NCBI RefSeq assembly: GCF_932294415.1
Contig: NC_065537.1
Location: 2,542,001 to 2,606,000 of the forward strand
Origin: Quercus robur
Taxonomy: Eukaryota; Streptophyta; Magnoliopsida; Fagales; Fagaceae
Direction of reading: 5' to 3'
DNA: 64,000 nucleotides
The position numbers and the translations under genes were made by a program. Of this stretch, positions 45,590-56,172 are shown in pieces. The notes below the pieces were generated by a model, which did no database searches, was not told the origin of the DNA, and saw nothing but the letters and a program-made list of their open reading frames with translations. Within the stretch, counting starts at the first letter, position 1. The number at the start of each line of letters is the position of its first letter.

Positions 45590-47398
45590 AATTAATTTTT
45601 TTTTAATAATGTAATTAAGTTATTTACTTATGTACATTTTTTTTAAAAATGCCCTACAACTTGACCCTCCCCCTTGGACCTCATGCACAAACACACTTTA
45701 TACATGGGGAGTTACTTGTACTAACAAGTAACAAGTCCAATAAATTTGTATAACCTCACTGTAAGTATAACAGTGCTTTTATCTATTTTAAACAAATTAT
45801 TAAAATCTAATCTGAACACACAGAATCGCTTGCTGAGCTTTTAGAGTTTTTATTGTGTAAAGCCTTTGTAATTGAGTTGGTATGATAATATTTTGTTAAT
45901 CATATCTAGTTTTTGGGTTATGGATTAGGTTTAAATTGGTGTTATAAATGATCAGTTTACTTTATTACATAACTTGAATAAGTGGAACATACCTTTAATG
46001 GAAAGTAATATTTGCTTGACAGGCACTTCCCGTTTTATTATGTTTGCCTTTGAGAAAATGAAGGTTGCAAACTCAAGACAATTCGGAATTAGTTGTTGGA
46101 ACACAAAGGGATTACTATAATTCAAGAAAACCAAGTTTATAATATATTGATATCGTTTAGATTTATATAGTTATATGGAATTTCTCAAGTATATTACTGT
46201 TATTATTGAGTGAAATTGTTAAAAAAACAGATATTTTAGGTGTCATTTAGTTGAAATGACTAGAATTTATAAATTAGGGAACTCAAAATGGTAAATGAAT
46301 TGCATTTTCTTGTTACCTTAGAAAACACTGAACAAGGGTTTCCAAAAAAAGAAAAAACACAGAACAATAACTAAGCCAAAAGTTGAAGAAATAGATGTGT
46401 TTTAGCCCATTTTCCACAACCAACATCAAATTTCACAACTCACAGAACAACCATAGCCACATCAAATTTGTACCCAATAACCAACTCTCACCACAACAAC
46501 TATTTTTACATCAAATTTGTACCCAAACCCATGGTACCCACTTCAAATTTTTGCAACCCATTCAACATCAGCTACACCTAATACTCATTATCAACCAAAT
46601 AAAAATGGGAAATTTCAGTCATAGCCCAAAATAATAATAATAATGATGATGATGATGATGATGATGATAAAAATAATAATAATAATAAAGAAGCTAAATA
46701 AGGGGAAAATAAAAAGGGACATGGTTGCAGGTGGTGGAAGGTTGGGTTTCAAAAAGAGATGAGGGAGGGATGAAGGTTGGGTTGTTTATGGGTTTGAGGA
46801 TGGGTCGGCTTTTTCATTCTTTGTATTTTTGGTGTGTGGACCGGAGCTGTGTGGATCGAACTAAGAAATGAACTGAGAGAGTGGATCAGATTAAGAAGTG
46901 ATGAGAGGGTGGATCTGACTGAGAAATGAGGGTGGATCGGACTGAGAAATTTTGGGGATCGGACTGAGAAAGGAGCTATGTGGATTGGATTGAGAAAGGA
47001 GCTATGTGGATCAGACTGAGAAATGGAAAAGGGAAACTCACCGTGCGTGGAGAGGATCGGCTGCGTGAGGGAGAGGATCTTGAGCGTTTGGCGTGAGGGA
47101 GATGGTGGAGCTCGGTGTGTGGATTAGAGCTTGGAGCTCGGTGTGTGGATTGGAGCTTGGAGCTCGTCAGTGTGTGGATTGGAGCTTGGAGAGCACTTGT
47201 TGCTTCAAGTGCGTGTGAGAGAGCTCAGACGGAAATTGTTTGAAGTGAAAATGAGAACTGAAATCGGCCTTGGTACCTTTATTTTATGGTCAACACTGAA
47301 AATATTTTCAGTTTGACCCAATTTTCTAGACCAACCAAACAGCCTATTTTACGAAAAAGCATTTCTGAATTTAGTTTGAAGTCAAAACAAACACAACC
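44788..47398. other. 5' noncoding part of the Harbinger element
   Basis: No gene recognised. It contains a TA repeat (45308-45329), a poly-T run of nearly 40 (45551-45588), an AAT/ATG trinucleotide repeat (46630-46690) and two minisatellites (46830-47190). It ends at the right terminal inverted repeat. Confidence 0.65.
46830..47190 (+). repeat. Two adjacent minisatellites in the Harbinger right end
   Basis: 46830-47030 has about seven units of GTGGATCGGACTGAGAAA-type sequence, with insertions. 47104-47190 has three units of GGAGCTCGGTGTGTGGATTG-like sequence. Both are GC-richer than the surroundings. Confidence 0.8.
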
Positions 47399-47661
47399 CT
47401 AATCTATTGAAATTGAAAAAAAAAAAAAATGGTGACGAAATATTTTGTCACTGAAAATAAGGTTTAGTGACGAAAATATTAGGTGATGAAAAACTTTCGT
47501 CACCTACCATTTTTTACTGTTGATGAAACATTTTTGTCACCAATACATTCTATGACGGAGCTTAGGTGACGAATGCTATTTCGTCACCATATGTATTTGG
47601 TGACGAAATAAGGACATATTGTGACAAAAGGTTTCGTCATCATAACCCACTTTTGTTGTAG
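47399..47661 (+). mobile_element. Right terminus of a CACTA element
   Basis: On the minus strand it begins CACTACAACAAAAGTGGG, a typical CACTA end. Many subterminal words of GGTGACGAAA and TTTCGTCACC in both orientations follow. Together with 33340-33442 it frames the Harbinger insertion. The left terminus was not found in the window. Confidence 0.83.
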
Positions 47662-48120
47662 TGCTCGTTTTCTCTCAACCGACCCTCACCTTGTCACGGA
47701 GGAGCACAAGAGCACGGATCTCGTGGTGGCTGCTATTTGTCACAGAGGAGCACGGGATTGTTAGATCAGATCTGAGAGAGATGAGATGATCAAAGGACGG
47801 GATTGTGTTTTCTATTTGTGATTTGTGTTTATTTTTCTTGGGTAAAAAATTTGTATTTTTTTTTGAGTAAAAGAAGAGCAAAAAAACAAGTTGATTTAGG
47901 TTTCTATTTATGTTTGGGATTGTGATTTGTATTTGTATTTTTTTTTTATGAGTGAAAAATTTGTATCAACAAAGAAGAGACAAAAAAAGAAAAAAGAAAA
48001 AAAAGAAGCTAATTTGTGTTCTTGAATCTGCCATAGTGTAAGATTTGTTTTTTTTTTTCTCTTCATATTTTAAACTGATTGGGCCTATTTTGGGACTATT
48101 TTTGGCATTTGGGCCTTAAA
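47662..48120. other. Spacer right of the CACTA element
   Basis: No gene recognised. The related phrases TTGTCACGGAGGAGCAC and TTTGTCACAGAGGAGCAC (near 47691 and 47737) and two TTTGTG/TTTTTTT segments form short tandem duplications. Confidence 0.45.
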
Positions 48121-48332
48121 AAAGTAGAGGCCATGATTTGGGCTGAGAATTAGGCCTAAATCTGGCCTAGATGGACGAGCCTATGGGGCCCGTGGGGCTC
48201 GGCGGGGCGGATCTGGAGCCTGGATAAAAATCTGTTTAATAAACAGATCGGGTTTGGGTCACGGGTTTCAGCTCGCGGGTCGGGTCTAGGTATTGTAAAA
48301 CCCGACCCGAACCCAACTCGTTGCCATTCCTA
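48121..48332. repeat. GGGTCGGGT-type dispersed repeat, second copy
   Basis: A GC-rich stretch ending with AACCCGACCCGAACCC and TTGCCATTCCTA. It resembles the repeat near 7595 in word content. It is cut on the right by the LTR fragment. Confidence 0.4.
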
Positions 48333-48719
48333 GGTGGAGCAAGAAACTTAGAGGGCTTAGGTGCACTGGGTAGATTAGGCTTAGAGGGTTTTTTGCTATT
48401 CATGTATCCCAACTTTATTCTCTAGTGGATTATTGATCGCTTGGAGGGCAGTGGAGAAGTTTTTCGCCGAGTACTTTGGTTTCCTCTTTGATAACACATC
48501 GTCATATTATCTTTGTGTTTGCATCTCTTTTCCCTTAATCTTTGCTTTTTAATTACTGCTGTGATTGTGATTAATTTTGGTTTAGATTGTTTTGCTAATT
48601 CTGTTTTAGCTTAAATTCATATTTCGTACATATATTGTTTGATTATAAGCTTGTGTTAGTAATTTGTAAATTGGGGATCTAAACGTTCATTGGTGTTTTA
48701 CACACTATTTGAACATTCA
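48333..48719 (+). repeat. 3' part of a family B LTR
   Basis: It matches the right third of the LTR at 56173-57208, including GGCTTGGAGGGTCTTTTT-like and CGCCGAGTACTTTGGTTTCC segments, and ends ATTCA. It directly abuts gag of the oppositely oriented family B fragment, so two copies of the family were joined here. Confidence 0.8.
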
Positions 48720-49705
48720 TCCTTCTCCGTCATAACTTTCTTCAGAGTCTGAGTTTGAACCATTTGAGTCACTGAGGGTAGTTGCAAAGACTTTACCCTT
48801 TGCCTTCAAATAGGTGGGGCATTCTTTCTTCACATGCCCATGCCCTTTGCACTCAAAGCACGTGACCATTTCACACGGTGAAGAATCTCTTGAATCCTTC
48901 TTTTTGAAGTCTTTCTTGAACTTTGAGAATTTTCCCTTCTCAAGAGACTTTCCATCTCTCTTGAACTTTAGGAACTTACGGAAGTTCTTAGCAAGGTACA
49001 CCACATCCTTTTCAACCCCATCCTCGTCTGAGGAGTCTTGAGCTTCCAATCTCTCATTAACTGTCTTAAGAGCAAGAGATTTGCTTTTCCTTTTAGATGG
49101 CAAAGATAGCTCATAGGTTTGAAGTGAACCGATGAGTTCTTGAATTTTAATCTCATCAAGGTCTTTGCTCTCTTCGATGGTAGTAACCTTTGCATGGAAA
49201 CTCTCCGGCAATGATCGTAGAATCTTCCTCACAATCTTGGAGTCCTCCGTCTTTTCCCCAAGTTGAATTTCCCTATCACCACTTCATTTAGCTTCTCATA
49301 AAATGAGTCGAATGACTCGTCTTCACTCATCTTCAGCTCCTCGAAGCTTGTGGTAAGCATTTGCAATGTGGTGTCCTTCACCTTTTTGGTGCCTTCATTG
49401 GTCGTCTCTAAGATTTGCCACGCCTCCTTGGCAATTGTAATATGAGAGATCCTGCGAAATTCGTCAGGAGAAATACCACAGAAAATAGCATTTAAAGCCT
49501 TGCTATTAGCATTAGCTACCGCAAGAGTTGCCTTATCCCATGTGGATTTGGATTCCTCCGGCCTAGTCCATCCTATCTTGACAACATCCCAAACACTATC
49601 ATTAATAGATCACATAAATGCCCTCATATGGACTTTCCAAAAAGCATAATTGCACCCATCAAAGTATGGAGGAGCTTTAAGCAATTGAGATTGATCCATC
49701 TTAAA
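48720..49705 (-). pseudogene. gag: Family B gag, truncated
   Basis: Starting near 49699 (MDQSQLLKAPPYFDG) the frame gives the Copia gag domain (WKVHMRAFM; WTRPEESKSTWD; EAWQILETTNEGTKKVKD; MSEDESFDSFYEKLNEVV), then ILRSLPESFHAKVTTIEESKD and the zinc knuckle CFECKGHGHVKKEC (about 48815-48856). A TGA lies after AFM near 49608, and a one-base deletion near 49260 shifts the frame before 49232. The gene stops at the LTR junction, before the coiled coil and second knuckle. Confidence 0.83.
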
Positions 49706-49747
49706 AAGGGTCTAGGATCACACTTAGGTAATGAAACCACAGCAAGT

Positions 49748-49765
49748 GTACCCGCTTTGATACCA
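49748..49765 (-). promoter_or_regulatory. Primer-binding site, family B fragment
   Basis: On the minus strand TGGTATCAAAGCGGGTAC lies two bases past the LTR end and matches the initiator tRNA-Met complement with one change. Confidence 0.8.
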
Positions 49766-49767
49766 AT

Positions 49768-50837
49768 TGAAAGCTCAAATTTGTGTGAAAACACAAGAGC
49801 TGTTTAAATGCTCAAATTAAAATTACAGCTCGGTTGATTTTACTCTAACTTAAACTAAGTGCAGAATAGAGTAAATGCGAGCGAACAAACAAGATAACTC
49901 CTCTAAGCCATATTCATCAAATCATAGTAGTAAAATGAAAGCTAAAAAAGTAGGGAAGAAGAATGCAAACACAAGATAGCACGCCGATGTTTTATTGAAG
50001 AGGAAATCGAAGAACTCGGTGAAAAACCTCTCCGCCGCCTTCCAAGCGGTAAATCCACCCACTAGAGAATAAGTTAGAGTACATGAATAACAAAAGACCC
50101 TCCAAGCCTAGTCTACCCCATGTACTCGAGCCCTCCAAGCTCCTGCTACCAACTGACTTGACGAAGCCTTGTCTTCCCTAGTTTTCCGAATCACGCAATT
50201 CGGTCCGATTGCATCCACCAAACAAATGGCTTCTTCCAATGCTTCCCAGTAGCACCAAAACCCCACTTTACACTCAAGATGGGTGTGGTAAGTGTTTGAG
50301 CTATTAACTTCTCAAGGATTTGGAAATTGTGAGGTAGGACTTGAGGAAAACCACAGTGGATTGTGTAAAGAATTGTAGGTATGACAATCTCTCACTCTCA
50401 AGGGTAATAGCTAGGGTTTTCTCTCTGAAAGGCACTTCTTTCAATATGTGGGTAATGTAGGTATATATAGTGTGGGTAGAGACTTGATGTATAAGATATG
50501 ACAAATTGGCAAAATAGAATGTTTCGTGGATATCTTGCTGAAAGGCCTTACCCACGAGACACTCGCGAAAACTAGCTGTCACCATATGTCATGACTCTTT
50601 GCATTCCAATCATGTGCTAAGCACATGCTTCACTTCACGAGAAGGCTTCTCGCGAGCTACTCGTGAAAACTTCTTTGATATTCAATTTGCCTTGAGTCTT
50701 CACATTCTCTCTCACACACAACCCTTACACAGAAATCCCATATAAAATAGAGGGTACAAAACATTGAAACAAAATTACAATCAAATTTGGCACAAAATTA
50801 AAGCCAACACAAAATAGTTGTAAATCATAACTTTACA
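49768..50837 (-). repeat. 5' LTR of the minus-oriented family B fragment
   Basis: On the minus strand it begins TGTAAAGTTATGATTTAC and ends GAGCTTTCA. It carries CTCGCGAG-type motifs near 50630-50665 and an equivalent leader. It belongs to the gag fragment at 48720-49705. Confidence 0.92.
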
Positions 50838-51017
50838 GATTGGATCGACAATCATCCCAGCATTGTGAACCCTAACTTGTGTCACCAACGATGGCTTGCA
50901 CCCTAACTTGTCAAATCATATCCAAATGATCAAGGCTTGCTTCCAAGTTTAGCCCTTGCAGCTGGTGTTGAATCCTTCATAAGAAACAATGGCTTAATGG
51001 TTGTGGAAAACTGTTCG
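50838..51017. other. Spacer, family B fragment to MITE
   Basis: Nothing recognised. Confidence 0.4.
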
Positions 51018-51452
51018 GGTATGTTTGGTAACTGTTTTTTCTCTTTATTTTCTGTTTCCAAAAACAATTTTCTATTTTTTAGACTAAAAAACTTGTTTGG
51101 CAACTCAAAATAGATAGAAAACAAAAACTATTTTTAAAATTCAATTTGTGAAGGAAACTGAAAACATGTAAAGGGTTGTTTTTAGTTTTTAATTTTCAAA
51201 AGTTAATGAAAACATACATTTAATTTAATGAATCTGTCTCATTTAATGAGTTAGCATTAGAGCTCAAATCCTAGTAACCACATATTTTAACTTTTTTTTT
51301 TCAAAAAACTATATATATATATATATATATATTTTTTAATTTCAACTAACCAAACATGTTTTTGATTTCAAAATACAAGAATTTTTTTTTCTTTTTATTC
51401 CCAAAAACAAGTTTTTGAAAATAGAAAACAAAAATTGTTACCAAATATAACC
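51018..51452. mobile_element. Foldback MITE-like element
   Basis: The left end GGTATGTTTGGTAAC and the complement of the right end GGTTATATTTGGTAAC form long imperfect inverted repeats that extend through TTTTCTATTTT-like sequence. The centre holds a TA microsatellite (51309-51332). I found no convincing target duplication. Confidence 0.6.
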
Positions 51453-51601
51453 TTCATATTTTTATTTTCTCTTTATATTGTGTGAAAACTTGTTTAGGAA
51501 TTAATTATTTTTGGTAACTTATTTTCTTAGTATTTATAAAAATATATATATAATTTTTGGTAACTTTATATCGAATGTGTTACCAAAAAATAAAATAAAA
51601 T

Positions 51602-51675
51602 TATATATATATATATATATATATAAAAAGATAAAAAGAAGAAGCTAAAAGCTAGTTTATGTAAAACAAAAAAAG

Positions 51676-51730
<55 letters not shown>
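51602..51730. repeat. TA and GA microsatellites
   Basis: TA repeats at 51602-51625 and GA repeats at 51679-51730. The GA run ends at the 5' broken end of the family B element. Confidence 0.9.
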
Positions 51731-51733
<3 letters not shown>

Positions 51734-51734
51734 A

Positions 51735-52605
51735 TTTTTAAAAAAGCCTTCAAGAAGAAGGATGTAAAAGAGTCATCACCATCCCAAGGAATAGTTTGCT
51801 ATAAATGCAATGGACATGGACGTTTGAAGAAGGAATGAACGAACTATTTAAGAGGAAAAGGTAAGGTGCTAACAACTATCCTTAGTGACTCGGAGAGCTC
51901 AAATTTAGATTCGGAAGAAGAATGTGATGGTGATGGCAATTATTTAGCATTTATGGTGATGGTGTTCACTCTGAGGTTGAAGAAGATGAAGTTCCAGATG
52001 ATAAGGATGTGCACCTCAATGAAGGTGATAAGAAACTTCGAGATGTTTACGAAGCATTGCTTGAGGATTGTGGCAAATATGCTAAAGTTGCTAAGAGAGC
52101 AGTCAAGAAGATGAAGAAAATTGAAGAAGAACACAAATCCACTTTTGCACAACTTCAAGATGCCAAGTGTGAAGTTGAATAATGGAAAGATGAGCTGTTG
52201 AATGCTTACTCAAAGATCAAGTTTCTCGAACTTGAAGTGATCCAAGCTAATGTTAAAGTGGAGCGCATCACAACTAAGAAGTTTGATAATGTACTTTCAT
52301 CTCAAAAGCTTTCCACAGACAAAACTAGATTGGGCTACACCGGTGAAGGAAGTTCGAGTGGCGAACCAAAAATGGAGATAAGGTTTGTATTGGTGAAGGA
52401 TGTAGAGAAGCCCAGGATTGAGATACCTATAGTTGAGAAGAAGGACATTGGACCAAACTCAAAGGCCAAATGAAAGTTATTGCCTAAGAATCAGAGGGAA
52501 CCTCAAGTGAAGCATTTTTGTCTCCATTGTGGAATTCGAGGGCACACAAGACCAAATTGCTTCAAGTTTCATGCTCTCAAAAGGGTTGATTCTCTGCATG
52601 CTTGA
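51735..52605 (+). pseudogene. gag: Family B gag, C-terminal half
   Basis: The zinc knuckle CYKCNGHGRLKKE with its last Cys turned into a stop (near 51837) is followed by an acidic Ser-rich segment, a coiled coil (DKKLRDVYEALLEDC; KMKKIEEEHKSTFAQLQDAK) and a second knuckle CLHCGIRGHTRPNC (about 52519-52560). A stop breaks it near 52180 and near 52471, and a frameshift lies near 51955. A degenerate extension to HAVWVKKGTHA ends near 52817, matching the end of gag in family A. Confidence 0.83.
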
Positions 52606-54366
52606 GGAAATATAAGAAGAATGCCAAGAGGAAAGAAAGCTTAGGGAGAAAATGATGGTCAACTTATTGGAGATGTCATGGAAATGCTTAAGAACATCTC
52701 ATCTTGCCTAGCTAGCTTCATCCCGAGATTTGAGAGTTATGTTGGTCGTACCCCTCCATCTAAGGATCTCACCCAAAGCACCCATGCGGTGTGGGTGAAG
52801 AAGGGTACTCATGCATGATTATTTACTATGTCCATGTATTAATACTTCCAATGTATTAGGGTCATAGTCTCATGTATCATGTCATATGTATTCTTCTTGC
52901 TTCAATACTTCCATCTTAGCATGTTTCTTTTAATACTTTTTGCTTTGTTTATTGATCTTACTTTAATGTTTTTGTTTTGTGTGTGTAAAAAATCCAAAAA
53001 GTCATAAAAAGTATAAAATCCCAAAAAGTTTGATTACTTGTGTTGTGTCATATCATATGTTGAGTTTGGCCTAGTACCTTCGTACTAATGGCATAGTGCA
53101 TTTAGGAGTTTAGTTTGTTATGCATGAACATTTTAAGTGTGAGTGAAATCTAGAATTCTATGTACTAATTTATACTTGATTCCCACACACAATACACAAG
53201 TCTAATGTTCAATGAATGCCTATTTCATTTTTATGATTGTACGTGTTCAAATGTGATATATGTATACTCAATTGCTTGATGATTAAACCCAAAAATATTA
53301 TTGAGTGTTTCGTGTGTTTCTGGAAGTGGTTTTTGTCACTTTGGTCCTTAAAGTTTTTCCCAAAATGTCAATTTTTTAGTGTTCAAAAACTTTGTTTTTG
53401 GCCATTTCGCGACTGCTTTCGCAAGTGGCCTCTAGTCGCGAAATTCTTAAGACATTTCAATTTCATAAAAATCTTAGGCAGAGAATTTTGTGAATCCCTT
53501 GCGAGTACCTCATAACTCAGACTTGACCTGCGAGATTTTGCCCTATGCAACTGCACATTTTGCGAGTAGGCTCACGATTGGCTCGCGAGTGATTGACTCG
53601 TGAAATGTAGAAAAATGTCTTTTTGCACTCCACAACTACTCACATTTTTCTTCAAAACTCAACCAAACTTCCTTGGATTTCATCTCTAAGACTTCTCTAA
53701 GGTAATTTCTAACCTTTTTCATCTTTCAAATCCTTTGATTTTGTCTTAGATTTCTTAAAACTTAGGGTTGGGTTTATTTTTATGTTTGGATTGGAAAAGC
53801 TTAATTTTTGCAAAACTTTTCAATTTTGTTGATTAGGCTTAGTCCCATTTTGTCTCTTTTTGATTGTGTTGGCCCCATGTGGCATTTTAACATGTATGTA
53901 GGCAAGTTTTTCACATGTTCATGCATTGTTCATCACATGTGTATAGTGTGTGCACACTAGGTATTTGATAAAATGTCTCTATGGTATTTTTTCACTCTTT
54001 TGGACTTCGATGAGTACAAAATTTTGGGGTTTACCATATTTATTCATGTTTAAAATGTTTTGATCATTGGTTGTGTTTTACACACTTTGCTCCATGAGTG
54101 CTTTTTCATGCATTGATCATGCATTGCATATGCACACTTAATGCACACACCCTATCTTTCGACATGTTTTGCATACATTCATGCTAGTTATGGCTTTCTA
54201 GACCTAATAACACATATATCATGTTCATGTGTCTTTGTTATGATCGTTTGATCATATTTTAGAGCATTTTTTTTCTTATTTTGCTTTTTTTTTTGGACTA
54301 ACTTGTATCTAATCAAGTTTGTCACCACTTTTGTGTATGGTTTGCACTTGTGTGGCTATTTAGTAG
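52606..54366 (+). promoter_or_regulatory. Noncoding region before the family B second ORF
   Basis: No pol sequence. 53395-53610 holds a cluster of TCGCGAC, GCGAGT and CTCGCGAG words like those in the family B LTR (56405-56460). A splice donor AAG/GTAATT lies at 53702 and an acceptor TATTTAG at 54363, three bases before ATG at 54367. I see no clear TATA box after the cluster, unlike in family A. The layout matches family A; function is inference. Confidence 0.45.
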
Positions 54367-55467
54367 ATGCCTCATCGATCTTCACGCAGTAAAGAACCCC
54401 TGATTGATCTCATGTCATCCCCAGTATCAAAGAGGACTCGCCAATCATTGGAAAACTTTGATAACAAGAGATTCAAGTCTCTTCTGGATGCCTAATCCTT
54501 CAACAACAACTTTAAGAGTGTTTCAACTGTGGTAGAAAGAATTGTGTTTGATACATTGGGATCAACTTTTATCCCTAAAATCTTTGTTGACAAAGATTGG
54601 GCTAGCTTGTTTGGTGGCTTTGAAGATCCTATTAAAGAGTTGGTCAAAGAATTCTACTCCAACACATGGTTCACTGGAGCTGAACTGAAATGTTCGGTTC
54701 GAGGAAAAGACTTCGTCATCACTCCAGACTATCTAGCAAAGATCATTCACATATATCATCCGGCAAATGTGGATACATCTCCTGATGATGATAGATTGGC
54801 TCTCGTTGTCAAAATTCTTGATACATTAGGAGCATACCATGAAGTCTCCTCCATAGGTACATCAATTTGCACTTCAAGATTCAAGCTAGAAATGAAGACT
54901 CTTACCTTGATTATGCATTCAAACTAGTATCCTCTGACCAACACTGGCTTCATTAATCTTGGAAGAGCAAAATTCCTTTGTGAAGTCATTAATGGAGCTC
55001 AAATCGACATTTGTGCACACATCTGTCAGATTTTGGGAAGGGCTATAGGGTGATTAGCTACAAGGACTTGTCTACCTTTCTGTAGCCTTATCGTGAAGGT
55101 CATGACTCTCAAGGGCATCCATCCTCCTAAAGATGGAACGGTATTTCCTTGTCAAGGTCCAATTTCCCTACATTCTCTCCAAAGTAGCAAGGTTCACTCC
55201 TCTGTTGAAAGGGCAAAGAAGAGTCCCTCCAAGCCTCCCAAAAGTGGATCCTCCTCTCATGCCTCTCCCATTGGGAAAAGCTCAGCTACTCCTAATGTCT
55301 CCAAACTTCCTGAGACATCTCCTCCTCACACTCCAGAGCCTCAACCTTCCAGCACTCACTCTCAGCGTGGATCATCTATCCCTAATGTGGATAGGATGAT
55401 GACTTTGATAGAGGGTTTACATGAACACAATTCTGGACTTGCAAATATCATGTTAAGACACAGTTAG
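54367..55467 (+). pseudogene. Family B second ORF (env-position protein)
   Basis: From ATG at 54367, one continuous frame reads MPHRSSRSKEPLIDLMSSPV, then a region with LVKEFYSNTWFTG and VRGKDFVITPDYLAKIIHIYH. These match in outline the EFYSN and VRG..ITP segments of the family A ORF at 39775. The C-terminal third is rich in Pro and Ser (SPSKPPKSGSSSHASPIGKS) with a short helix (VDRMMTLIEGLHEHN). Stops lie near 54493, 54925 and 55051; there is no frameshift until the end, where a one-base loss precedes TQLDEIQRKLE. No signal peptide or membrane helix is seen. Function unknown. Confidence 0.7.
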
Positions 55468-55506
55468 ATGAGATTCAGCGCAAGCTTGAGGTGGACCTTT
55501 GGCTAT

Positions 55507-55525
55507 TCGTGCCAAAAAGGGGGAG
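55507..55525 (+). promoter_or_regulatory. Internal polypurine tract, family B
   Basis: CAAAAAGGGGGAGAAAG follows ORF2 by about 40 bases, at the same place as the first tract of family A at 41000. The terminal tract at 56161-56171 is TATGGGGAAGA. Confidence 0.65.
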
Positions 55526-56172
55526 AAAGCCTCATTTTAATTGTGAATACATCATAGAGTAAGAGGAAGTGCATATATAAAAAGGGGAAGCATAGTGGGT
55601 TCAAAAGGAGGAAACTAACCTACAGCTAGCCACACAACTTAGAAGTTTTAACATGTTTTACCTAATATGTTTCACTTATAGTGCTTTACTTTAAACCTTC
55701 CAATACTTTAGTTTAAAACTCAATTTACTTTAGTACTATGTATATCTTGGTTTTTATAGCTTCTTCTTAATGCTTTTAGTTATCTATTACTTCTTACTTT
55801 AGTTTCTTTAATGCATCATGTGCTTGTTGGACATGTAATTAACTTTTGCACTGCTCTTAATTGTTTGCGTTTCTGAATGATCATTTACTAGTTAAATGTT
55901 CATAGTGGTTATTTCTTAATGATTGTTCATGTTTGATTAAGTTATATAATATGTTCTTATATCTTTTATTTATCTTGATTGCATTTTACTTGCTCTTTAT
56001 ACATGCCTTGTATTCTACTTGTCTTTTGCCTAGTGAAGTTATTTGTATATGGTTCAAGTGCTTCACAGATTTTAGATTTAGGTGTGAGTGAGTTTTGCCT
56101 TTATTCCCATGCTCAAGTTTTAAGTCTAGAGTTTGTTTAAGGGTTTTGTCATGGAATAGCTATGGGGAAGAT
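55526..56172 (+). other. 3' untranslated internal region, family B
   Basis: No gene recognised; AT-rich with many TTTA/CTTT words. It ends at the terminal polypurine tract. Confidence 0.55.

Larger units (their letters stand above)
33443..47398 (-). mobile_element. PIF/Harbinger transposon, interrupted by an LTR element
   Basis: The termini are GGCTATGTTTGG on the left and the complement GGTTGTGTTTGT on the right, flanked by a 3-bp duplication CTA (33440-33442 and 47399-47401). It carries both Harbinger proteins on the minus strand: a transposase (43431-44787) and a MYB/SANT-like protein (34156-34681 plus 42757-43089). The complete LTR element at 34844-42518 sits inside an intron of the MYB-like gene. 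Without that insertion the transposon would be about 6.3 kb. Both genes are damaged. Confidence 0.82.

Noticed and set aside
54529-54927. A host gene of its own
   Set aside because: It is the middle of the family B second ORF, with stops on both sides, between gag and LTR of the same element.
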